A DNA stretch of 64,000 nt from Saprospiraceae bacterium. GTDB taxonomy: Bacteria; Bacteroidota; Bacteroidia; Chitinophagales; Saprospiraceae. Below the pieces are notes generated by a model, which made no database searches, was not told the origin of the DNA, and saw nothing but the letters and a program-made list of their open reading frames with translations. Positions 57,206 through 64,000 of the stretch are shown in pieces (positions within the stretch are counted from its first letter, which is position 1; every line of letters begins with the position of its first letter). Made by a program: the position numbers and the translations under genes. The DNA is taken from the NCBI GenBank assembly GCA_020629715.1, contig JAHDCU010000002.1, positions 248,001-312,000 of the forward strand, written 5' to 3'.

Positions 57206-57706
57206 TTATAAGAACTGACAGATTAACCCACCCATCAGCATTAAAGTTACTAACCAGTAGCCTGCATGTATCCAAATGTATTTCCAGCTTTTACGTTCAA
57301 ACATGCTATTGATGGCGATCAGCGGGAATGCAAATGTAAGAGTACAAAATGCACCATGAAGAGCTCCATGACCAAATGATCTATGTAGATGACCATAATC
57401 ATTCATAAAAGCAGCAAAGTCTTGCGCTGTTTTACTTGTAGCATCATTGAAATCAGGTAAATAGGATAAAATTGCATAAACATCAGATTGGTGAATCACC
57501 ATACTCATAAGAGCTCCTGCAATAAATAACCCGAAGAGATATGAAAGTCCAAAGATCATTGGCATATTCCCTGATTCTGCCATTTCTTGAGTGACTCCCG
57601 ATTCCTTCATCCATGATTTTGCAAATCCGATTGGGCTATACCAAACTGATCCTACTGCTAGCGGTATTAATGCCGCTACAAAAAATAACCACCAATTCAT
57701 TTCCAT
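57206..57706 (-). CDS. DUF1761 membrane protein
   Basis: The 166-residue protein matches DUF1761 in length and layout, with four membrane helices (about 5-22, 48-68, 112-132, 145-165). Conserved features are the N-terminal WW-x-F...GSVWYSPIGFAKSWMKESG and the HGALHGAFCTLTF helix. The role is not established. An alternative ATG two codons later (57700) gives the same first helix. It lies 42 bases after the SDR gene and 9 bases before the endonuclease gene, so it is probably part of the same transcript. Confidence 0.9.
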   Translation of the reverse strand: MEMNWWLFFVAALIPLAVGSVWYSPIGFAKSWMKESGVTQEMAESGNMPMIFGLSYLFGLFIAGALMSMVIHQSDVYAILSYLPDFNDATSKTAQDFAAFMNDYGHLHRSFGHGALHGAFCTLTFAFPLIAINSMFERKSWKYIWIHAGYWLVTLMLMGGLICQFL

Positions 57707-57748
57707 AGTAAAGTTGATTTTATGTTGTTAAGAAAATTGATTTTTACC

Positions 57749-58540
57749 TTATCCCATATGAAAGTGCTGCGCAAGATCCAATCCACCATCATTCAAAATC
57801 GCTGTACCTGTCAGATAAGATGAAGCACCGGATGCTAATAAGCAAGCTAAACCTGCCATCTCATCTGGATCGGCAATACGACCAAGTAGAATATTCTTTA
57901 CTAATGCATTGCTGATCTCCTCATTTTCATGAAGCGCTTTGCTCAATTTTGTTTTCACAAAACCGGGACAAATTGCATTCACCCGAATATTATGAGGGGC
58001 CCATTCAATCGCTTGATTTTTAGTCATCATGATCAATGCTGCCTTGCTTATATTATAGGCTGACATGTATTTAGCGGCATGAATTCCCTCAATTGAACTG
58101 ATGTTAATCACAGAACCGCCACCTACAGCTTTCATATGAGGCATAGCTAAACTGCTCAATTGCATAGCAGCGTTGACATTGATATCCATAGTCTTTTGAT
58201 ATGCCTCCATCGGCATATTTTCGATGGGTCCAAAATATGGATTAGTACCTGCATTGTTCACCAAAATATCAATACGTCCATATGCTTCCATCGTTTTATC
58301 GATCAAATTCTTTTGATGATCCGACTTAGCCACATGACATTCTATACCGATTGCTTCAAGACCATCTGCCTTAAATGAAGCAGCTACAGCATCAACGGCT
58401 TCTTGTTTTCTACTGCTGATCACAACCTTGGCTCCAAACTCAGCAAAGCCTCTAGCCATAGCCTCTCCTATTCCTTTACTTGATCCTGTGATGATGGCTA
58501 CTTTGCCATCAAGATCAAACATTGATTTTATTCTTGTCAT
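57749..58540 (-). CDS. Short-chain dehydrogenase/reductase (SDR)
   Basis: The 263-residue oxidoreductase has all the features of classical SDR enzymes. The cofactor motif is TGSSKGIG (18-25), followed by NNAG (95-98) and the catalytic Ser in INISS (about 148-149) with Tyr162 and Lys166 in YNISK. Its C-terminus carries the usual NDGGLDL motif. The cofactor is NAD(H) or NADP(H). It starts 5 bases after the CoA-transferase B stop, so it is in one operon with the two CoA-transferase subunits. That context suggests a role in 3-hydroxyacyl or ketone-type metabolism, for example a 3-hydroxybutyrate-type dehydrogenase. The substrate cannot be read from sequence. Confidence 0.92.
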   Translation of the reverse strand: MTRIKSMFDLDGKVAIITGSSKGIGEAMARGFAEFGAKVVISSRKQEAVDAVAASFKADGLEAIGIECHVAKSDHQKNLIDKTMEAYGRIDILVNNAGTNPYFGPIENMPMEAYQKTMDINVNAAMQLSSLAMPHMKAVGGGSVINISSIEGIHAAKYMSAYNISKAALIMMTKNQAIEWAPHNIRVNAICPGFVKTKLSKALHENEEISNALVKNILLGRIADPDEMAGLACLLASGASSYLTGTAILNDGGLDLAQHFHMG

Positions 58541-58545
58541 TGTAT

Positions 58546-59199
58546 TTATATATTCATTTCTGGGATGTCTCCATCGATTATTAGTCTACCTTCCGTTGCA
58601 TTTTGAATATCCTCAACGCTGACTCCTGGAGCACGTTCTAGCAACTTAAAACCATCATCAGTCACATCAAGTACTGCTAGATTAGTCACGATTTTTTTGA
58701 CACATTTTACACCTGTAAGCGGTAAGGTACATTTGCGTAGCAACTTTGATTTGCCTCTTTTATTAGTATGCATCATGGCTACTATGATATTATCAGCAGA
58801 GGCAACAAGATCCATAGCACCGCCCATACCTTTCACCATTTTACCAGGAATTTTCCAATTGGCGATATCACCATTATCTGCTACTTCCATGGCCCCCAAC
58901 ACCGTTAACTGAATATGTTTTCCTCTGATCATAGCAAAACTAGTTGCCGAATCAAAAATCGAAGCACCTGGCATAGCTGTTATGGTTTGCTTACCAGCAT
59001 TGATCAAGTCTGCATCGACTTTATCTTCTGTAGGAAAAGGCCCCATTCCGAGTATTCCGTTTTCAGATTGGAATTCAACGCTAATACCCTCTGGTATATA
59101 ATTCGCTATAAGCGTGGGGATTCCGATACCAAGATTGACATACCAGCCATCCTTGAGTTCTTGAGCAATGCGCCGTGCTATTCCATGTTTATCAAGCAT
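58546..59199 (-). CDS. scoB: 3-oxoacid CoA-transferase subunit B
   Basis: The 217-residue beta subunit has the family motif [18 protein letters not shown] (about 20-37) and the active-site glutamate in [12 protein letters not shown] (about 47-58), which forms the covalent CoA thioester. [23 protein letters not shown] (about 106-128) and GMGGAMDLV are also typical. It works with subunit A (the next gene upstream) to move CoA between a 3-oxoacid such as acetoacetate and succinyl- or acetyl-CoA, an entry step in ketone-body and short-chain acid use. It starts 30 bases after the subunit A stop. The order A, B, SDR indicates an operon. Confidence 0.95.
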   Translation of the reverse strand: MLDKHGIARRIAQELKDGWYVNLGIGIPTLIANYIPEGISVEFQSENGILGMGPFPTEDKVDADLINAGKQTITAMPGASIFDSATSFAMIRGKHIQLTVLGAMEVADNGDIANWKIPGKMVKGMGGAMDLVASADNIIVAMMHTNKRGKSKLLRKCTLPLTGVKCVKKIVTNLAVLDVTDDGFKLLERAPGVSVEDIQNATEGRLIIDGDIPEMNI

Positions 59200-59229
59200 G
59201 TATTAGATGATTTTTCTATGAGATAAATG

Positions 59230-59922
59230 TTAGGAGCGTATCGTTCGCTGCTCTATTCGTTTTTCATAATCAGATCCTTGAAAGATCCTTTGTACAAAAA
59301 TACCAGGTGTATGAATATGATTAGGATCTAGCTCCCCTACTGGAACCAATTCTTCAACTTCTGCAATGGTAATCTTACCTGCCATCGCCATCAATGGGTT
59401 GAAATTACGTGCTGTACCCTTATAGACTAAGTTACCATAAGCATCACCTTTCCAGGCCTTAACTATAGCGTATGGTGCATCAAAAGCATGCTCCATTAAA
59501 TGAGGCTTTCCGTCAAAATATCTTACTTCTTTACCCTCAGCTACTTCTGTACCAAATCCCGCTGGTGTATAGAAAGCGGGAATACCAGCTCCTGCTGCTT
59601 GACATCGTTGTGCCAATGTGCCTTGGGGTACAAGATCTACCTCGAGTTCACCCGAAAGCATCTGTCGCTCAAATTCGGCGTTTTCCCCGACGTAGGAGGC
59701 GATCATCTTTTTGATTTGCTTCTTTTGCAAAAGTAGACCTAAACCAAAATCATCTACTCCAGCATTATTTGATATACAAGTCAAGTTTTTAACTCCAGCA
59801 TCCACTAGTGCTTGAATACAATTTTCAGGTATACCGCATAGCCCAAATCCACCAAGCATCAGTGTCATACCACTTTCAATACCTTGAATTGCTTCTGCAG
59901 CATTTTGCACAACTTTATTCAT
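59230..59922 (-). CDS. scoA: 3-oxoacid CoA-transferase subunit A
   Basis: I start at ATG 59922 (230 residues), because MNKVVQNAAEAIQGI is the usual N-terminus; the frame extends to a TTG at 59946. The alpha subunit shows GMTLMLGGFGLCGIPENCIQAL (about 18-39), SNNAGVDDFGLG, and FYTPAGFGTEVAEGKE (about 118-133), all conserved in the family. It forms the active heterodimer with subunit B. It is the first gene of the operon that continues through B and the SDR. A transcription start is expected in the 220-base gap to its right, but no clear promoter was identified. Confidence 0.94.
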   Translation of the reverse strand: MNKVVQNAAEAIQGIESGMTLMLGGFGLCGIPENCIQALVDAGVKNLTCISNNAGVDDFGLGLLLQKKQIKKMIASYVGENAEFERQMLSGELEVDLVPQGTLAQRCQAAGAGIPAFYTPAGFGTEVAEGKEVRYFDGKPHLMEHAFDAPYAIVKAWKGDAYGNLVYKGTARNFNPLMAMAGKITIAEVEELVPVGELDPNHIHTPGIFVQRIFQGSDYEKRIEQRTIRS

Positions 59923-60081
59923 CTTCGATATTTGATCTACTGACAATATATAACAATATGATCGTAGATGAAACTTATAGCCTTAAAACAAAGTCCTTAT
60001 GAGGATAGCTATTCTGTAGATTTCGAAAATCTTTATTATTCAACATCTTCAGAAACTTGCTAAGCCATTGTTGTAGTATTT

Positions 60082-60114
60082 AAAAAAAAATGACCCATCC
60101 TAAGACAGGTCATT
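60082..60114 (-). terminator. Terminator after the 925-residue gene
   Basis: On the minus strand AATGACC pairs with GGTCATT around a 12-base loop and is followed by a run of nine T. It lies 29 bases beyond the stop codon at 60143. Confidence 0.85.
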
Positions 60115-60142
60115 CATGAATCATTAATATGAACTTTAAGAA

Positions 60143-62920
60143 TTACTTCATGGCTTTGACAAAGCTTCCGCTTGCCACTAATCCTTTAGTATTAGTGATC
60201 TGGAAATAATATAACCCTGCCGATAGTTGACGTATATCTAATTGCTTAGAATTTAAACCTTCTAAACTAAAGAAGTCTGTAGAAGAGACCATTTGACCTT
60301 GAGCATTGAGAATATTTATTTGATTTTCAATATTCTCTTTGGCTAAAAAGTCTACTACTAAAAACTCACTAGCTGGATTAGGTGTAATACTTATCTGATA
60401 GTCTGCAAGATCATCTGATCCGTTATTGTCATATTGTGGTGTCTCAAATCTTACATTTTCGATTGAGATTGATTTTACTCCCTTATCATTATTACCGATT
60501 ACGGTAAATACCATCATGGTAATATCACTGAAATCCATGATTTCATAAGTCATTGACTTAAAGAATTCCTTCTTAAGGATAAAGTCTCTTTCTTCCTCAT
60601 TGAGCATGATATCCATTCTGAACTGATCTTCCCAATCTAGTATTGACTCTTTAACTAAAGTCACTGAAATCTGCGCATCACCTGATGCTGTAAAACTCAG
60701 TGCCTCAAATTGATCAAAATTATGAGCAGTAGCTTTTGCATCAATCGTTCTGTAGATATTGAGATAATCATTTACTGATGCTTTGAGTTCTATTGATCGC
60801 TCTATTGCTCTAGAGGATTCATCACTCTCATTAGTATGGGCTAAAACTGTAAAGTGATTGATAACATTTGAATCATCGGATTCATCGATCCCCCATGCTC
60901 CATCTGCAATAAAGATTTCATCTGATACTCCGTTGCTATTGAGTGACAAGCTGAGGTCATATAAATAACCAGTCTCGATTTCAATTATTTCATCTCTAGC
61001 TCCACTCAAATTCACTGTTTCTGAAAGCTCATTTGGATCATCGCCTTCAGCACGAGTATAATTTGCACTTATACTTACTTCATTACTCTGGTCTTTATTT
61101 TTAACCGCTAAGGTGAGCAAGCCATTTTCATAACTACCATGCGTAATAAATACCTTAGGCAACGCAGAATATTTGATAGAATGGATAGGTGCTCTTTCCT
61201 CTAATCTCGCTAATACATCTTCAAGAAGCTGAATCATTTCAAAATAGGTTTTACCCCATATTTGAAAGTTGTACATATCCTGGTTTTTAGTGTATTTATG
61301 AAGATTCCAATGGTTTTCAATGTGAAATTCACCATCCTTTAAGAATGCTGAAAACCCTGTAGCATATTGTGCCTGGCCTTCGTCAGAAAGTAATTCATAG
61401 CTCAAGAAGTTTCCTCCTTTTGCGTAAGTAAAACTTAAATCTATCAATCTCAATCCTTCCAGACGATCACAGATATATTTGGTATGCTCATATACACCGT
61501 CTTTTGATACTATCCCTAATACTGAACCAATACGGCGATCATCCTTATAGTAATCAGCAGCAGCCATTTGCGTTGCATTCGTAATCTCTACTAGATTCTC
61601 TGGAGTGCTTTCTGTGGCTTCATAGCCCAGCAAATAATTAGGAATCAATCCTTCTAGATTGTATAAATCTCTAGTTGCATTCGCCTCGAAAGGAATAAGA
61701 CCTTCCTTTTTCATTTGAATAGACTCAGGGTTATTTACGGTATTGAAGAAATTTCGATAAGCAACTTTAGACGATAGTCTTCTGTTTGATTCTAATCCAG
61801 CCTGAACTCCTGGAGGTGTAACACATTGTGGGTCATCATCATCAACAAGACCATTACCATTATCATCAATACCATTGTCACATATTTCAACACAGTATGA
61901 TAATGCAAAACATTCTGTATCACTACAGTCAGTCCATCCATCACCATCATCATCGATTCCGTTATTACAAATTTCTACGATACATACATTTGAATTAGCA
62001 CAATCAGGATCATTACAATCAACCAAGCCATCACCGTCATCATCGATACCATCACCGCAGTTACCTTCGAAAGGTGGCGGTGCTAATACACAGTTAAAAC
62101 CATCGTTTATGGATAAATTACCGGTTCCATTGAGTACTTCAGTTGCAGCAAGCGTATTGACATCTATAGTATAGATTTTTCCGGAAGAGTTGTTGTAAGC
62201 AAAAAAGCTACCATCACTTGATGACCAAGCAGCACCGAAAGCACCACTGTCATTATTGATAGATCCCGCAAGATCATAAGTAGAAACAAAATTGGTTACT
62301 GGGTCAAAAACCTTAAGCTGAGCTGATCCATTGATTCCGTAGAATAAACCATTATTTAAATCTAATGCTAAATCTGCCACTCCAGGATGACTTACTCCTG
62401 TCGGATTGGCCACGAGCGGTGTAGTCGTAAGGTCAATACTATAGACACCATCTCCTCCTCTACTGATAAACATAGTGCCATTAGCATCAATAGCCCCTGC
62501 AAAGAATATTCCTCCCTGTGGTAAGGCTACATTTAAATCGACAACCGAGCCATCATTATTGAGCATTCCGATAGAATACGTGCCATTAACTCTTATAGGC
62601 GCATATACGTGGAGATCTATAGGATTTTGTTGTAGTCCATTAATGTCAGTCGCTCCAGATATGGTAGCAATCGTGTTATAAGCACCAGTAGCAGGATCCA
62701 ATGAAACTAATGTAGTGTTGCTATGAACCTGAAAGAAATTAGTTGCACAATCCCAACATGATACATGTCCGTCACATTCAGGATCCCAACAATCGATCAA
62801 TCCGTCGCCGTCGTCATCTATACCATTATCACAAATTTCTTGACCATAAGAAAGTATTCCAAAGAACAAGATTGAGAACACTATGCTTGTCAATCTTAAA
62901 ATGTAAATATTACCACTCAT
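60143..62920 (-). CDS. Secreted Asp/Cys-repeat protein with T9SS type A tail
   Basis: The 925-residue protein has a signal peptide (cleavage near SYGQ). One Asp/Cys calcium-type repeat (CDNGIDDDGDGLIDC, about 30-54) follows, then a beta-propeller-like domain similar to DUF6923 (about 60-275; repeats such as VHSNTTLVSLDPATG). Three more Asp/Cys repeats come next (about 283-357), then a large domain of unknown fold (about 370-650) and a beta-sandwich (about 655-840). The type A sorting domain ends it (ITPNPASEFLVVDF ... SAGLYYFQI). It is exported by T9SS and probably calcium-stabilised. The gene to its right encodes a paralogue of its C-terminal half. Confidence 0.88.
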   Translation of the reverse strand: MSGNIYILRLTSIVFSILFFGILSYGQEICDNGIDDDGDGLIDCWDPECDGHVSCWDCATNFFQVHSNTTLVSLDPATGAYNTIATISGATDINGLQQNPIDLHVYAPIRVNGTYSIGMLNNDGSVVDLNVALPQGGIFFAGAIDANGTMFISRGGDGVYSIDLTTTPLVANPTGVSHPGVADLALDLNNGLFYGINGSAQLKVFDPVTNFVSTYDLAGSINNDSGAFGAAWSSSDGSFFAYNNSSGKIYTIDVNTLAATEVLNGTGNLSINDGFNCVLAPPPFEGNCGDGIDDDGDGLVDCNDPDCANSNVCIVEICNNGIDDDGDGWTDCSDTECFALSYCVEICDNGIDDNGNGLVDDDDPQCVTPPGVQAGLESNRRLSSKVAYRNFFNTVNNPESIQMKKEGLIPFEANATRDLYNLEGLIPNYLLGYEATESTPENLVEITNATQMAAADYYKDDRRIGSVLGIVSKDGVYEHTKYICDRLEGLRLIDLSFTYAKGGNFLSYELLSDEGQAQYATGFSAFLKDGEFHIENHWNLHKYTKNQDMYNFQIWGKTYFEMIQLLEDVLARLEERAPIHSIKYSALPKVFITHGSYENGLLTLAVKNKDQSNEVSISANYTRAEGDDPNELSETVNLSGARDEIIEIETGYLYDLSLSLNSNGVSDEIFIADGAWGIDESDDSNVINHFTVLAHTNESDESSRAIERSIELKASVNDYLNIYRTIDAKATAHNFDQFEALSFTASGDAQISVTLVKESILDWEDQFRMDIMLNEEERDFILKKEFFKSMTYEIMDFSDITMMVFTVIGNNDKGVKSISIENVRFETPQYDNNGSDDLADYQISITPNPASEFLVVDFLAKENIENQINILNAQGQMVSSTDFFSLEGLNSKQLDIRQLSAGLYYFQITNTKGLVASGSFVKAMK
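61870..62110 (-). repeat. Three tandem Asp/Cys calcium-type repeats
   Basis: Three copies of the pattern C-x-x-G-I-D-D-D/N-G-D/N-G-x-x-D (DGIDDDGDGLVDCND, NGIDDDGDGWTDCSD, NGIDDNGNGLVDDDD) occur in a row. A fourth copy lies alone near the N-terminus (62770-62830). The Asp spacing is that of calcium-binding loops, and the cysteines probably pair within or between copies. Confidence 0.8.
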
Positions 62921-63116
62921 CTTAACTTTATTTTATCTAGTTGTTATCGTTAATAATGTAAATATCCCAAACTGAACACCCAATAATGCTGAGAACCAGT
63001 CATTGGTAGCAAAAGCTCTGTTTTCGGTAGAAAATGATCGGTTTTGAGATTCGTCGAATACTTGTAATTGACCGAAAACACTGAAATCACAGGATATCTA
63101 TGCCATCGGATTGAAT

Positions 63117-63159
63117 AAAAAAATGGTTATTGACCATTCAATTTAGATCAATAACCATT
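63117..63159 (-). terminator. Terminator after the right-edge gene
   Basis: On the minus strand AATGGTTATTGA pairs perfectly with TCAATAACCATT (12 bp) around a 14-base loop, followed by seven T. It lies 36 bases beyond the stop codon at 63195 and separates the two paralogues. Confidence 0.9.
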
Positions 63160-63194
63160 AGAAAAGTTATACTGTAAAAGGATTCTTATCAAAC

Positions 63195-64000
63195 TCAGTA
63201 CTTTATAAAAACACCTTGATTTTGCAGTATACCACTTCCATAAATACTGTAGGTATAATATCCCGATGCCCAGCTTGATCCATCAATCTCTATTATATTT
63301 TCACCCATTAAAGAATTTAGACTTCTATCTACGACCTTATTACCGTAAGCATCTAAAATAATCAAGGATTTCGGAGCATTGGTATCACTGAAATAATGAA
63401 TCTCAGCTCTATCCTTGACCAGGTTAGGAAGGCAATTAGAGGTAAATAAATTATTTTGAATAGCTCCATCAGGATACTTCTCGATTCTTAAAAATCTGAG
63501 GTTTTTTATTTCAAATTTTCCAACACTAACATCTTGATCTAATGGTTTTACCGAAAATACAATCATCGTGATATCCTCCAGGCTTACACCCAATTTTTCT
63601 AATTGGTGACTCAATAAAAATTGATATGTTCTTTGATTTATAGAAGAATCAAAAACAAACTTAGGGTGATCATTCCAATCTACAATGTGATCTAAAATTA
63701 AACGTACTTCAACGCTAAACTCACCTTTCATATCAAATTGTAAAGCATTAAAATTATCAAGATCTGTAGGTGTAAACTTCGCTTTAATAGGCCTATATAC
63801 ATTGACATAATCCTTTACATCAAGATCAAGCGTAAGATCTCTTTCCAAATGCTCAATTGTATCAGTATCTATACCATAATCAATATCAGAAGGTAATACT
63901 TCAAAATTATCAAAAGCACTTAAGGGTCCTGAATCTGCTCCCCAAGCACCATCCGAAATGTAAATAGCATCCGAAACACTGTCTTGTGAATTAAGAGATA
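63195..64000 (-). CDS. Paralogue of the 925-residue protein, 5' partial
   Basis: The frame is open to the end of the window: the 50 codons upstream of the apparent TTG start at 63848 contain no stop and read DAIYISDGAWG...SAFDNFEVLP. This aligns with DEIFIADGAWG...NHFTVLAH in the neighbouring protein. Downstream, DYVNVYRPIKAKFTPTDLDNF aligns with DYLNIYRTIDAKATAHNFDQF, and LEDITMIVFSV with FSDITMMVFTV. About 268 residues are visible. The C-terminal sorting domain is divergent: CLPNLVKDRAEI replaces the PNP motif, but the ending (ASGYYTYSIYG...GVFIKY) fits type A. It is probably a second secreted protein of the same kind. Confidence 0.85.
   Translation of the reverse strand, partial: SLNSQDSVSDAIYISDGAWGADSGPLSAFDNFEVLPSDIDYGIDTDTIEHLERDLTLDLDVKDYVNVYRPIKAKFTPTDLDNFNALQFDMKGEFSVEVRLILDHIVDWNDHPKFVFDSSINQRTYQFLLSHQLEKLGVSLEDITMIVFSVKPLDQDVSVGKFEIKNLRFLRIEKYPDGAIQNNLFTSNCLPNLVKDRAEIHYFSDTNAPKSLIILDAYGNKVVDRSLNSLMGENIIEIDGSSWASGYYTYSIYGSGILQNQGVFIKY

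Noticed and set aside
63195-63848. A complete 217-residue protein starting at 63848
   Set aside because: The start is TTG, the frame remains open for 50 codons upstream to the window end, and those codons encode sequence conserved with the paralogue.

Overview
The window is AT-rich and gene-dense, and everything in it points to the phylum Bacteroidota, most likely a Saprospiria-type marine or sludge filament-former. The evidence is several type IX secretion system (T9SS) cargo proteins with C-terminal sorting domains of type A (YPNP...GxY) and type B (SPNGD...DRWGxxVF...GVYVYxI), SprB/PKD/SdrD-like surface modules, a short RpoD lacking region 1.1, promoter-like TAnnTTTG boxes, and the rpsO-pnp-rpoD gene order. 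No rRNA, tRNA, CRISPR array, insertion sequence or phage gene was recognised. The species-level assignment is inference.

Layout. 1-4138: two co-directional genes, a large protein cut by the left edge and an FN3 lipoprotein-like/secreted protein. 4587-9848: a T9SS adhesin with leucine-rich N-terminal repeats and nine tandem Ig-like repeats. 9974-14066: housekeeping genes (FtsX/MacB-type permease, queA, a DUF2795 protein, cmk, a YegP-like protein). 14168-38737: 24.6 kb of minus strand occupied by only four giant exported proteins. In transcription order these are a metzincin protease with 12 PKD domains, a 3005-residue protein, a P-domain protein and a 2475-residue SdrD-B protein. Strong hairpin-plus-T-run terminators lie after the protease and after the 3005-residue gene, so the four genes are probably three transcription units.

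38931-45228 holds a small barrel-like protein, a Nudix-like protein without a Nudix box, a conserved core block (rpsO, pnp, rpoD and an anchored protein overlapping rpoD) and mazG. 45287-49926 (plus strand) holds a small Cys-cluster membrane protein, a PIG-L deacetylase fused to a glutaminase-like tail, a 42-residue membrane peptide that is easy to miss, and a sodium:solute symporter; together these look like a set for handling an N-acetylated sugar or similar substrate. 50002-53152 is a redox pair: a polytopic 2x[4Fe-4S] polyferredoxin and an FAD/NAD oxidoreductase. 53365-54596 has two unrecognised small proteins. 54614-59922 is a run of minus-strand genes: 3-oxoacid CoA-transferase A and B, an SDR dehydrogenase, a DUF1761 membrane protein, an anchored NUC1-type endonuclease and a HerA-like ATPase. 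60143-64000 carries two tandem paralogous secreted proteins, the second cut by the right edge.

The unusual part of the window is the surface-protein cluster. Its modules are arranged in higher-order super-repeats: alternating PKD types with one cysteine each, a three-domain PKD-FN3-Ig triplet repeated three times, and a two-domain C-x-CP module repeated three times. No PorP/SprF-like outer-membrane partner was recognised nearby.
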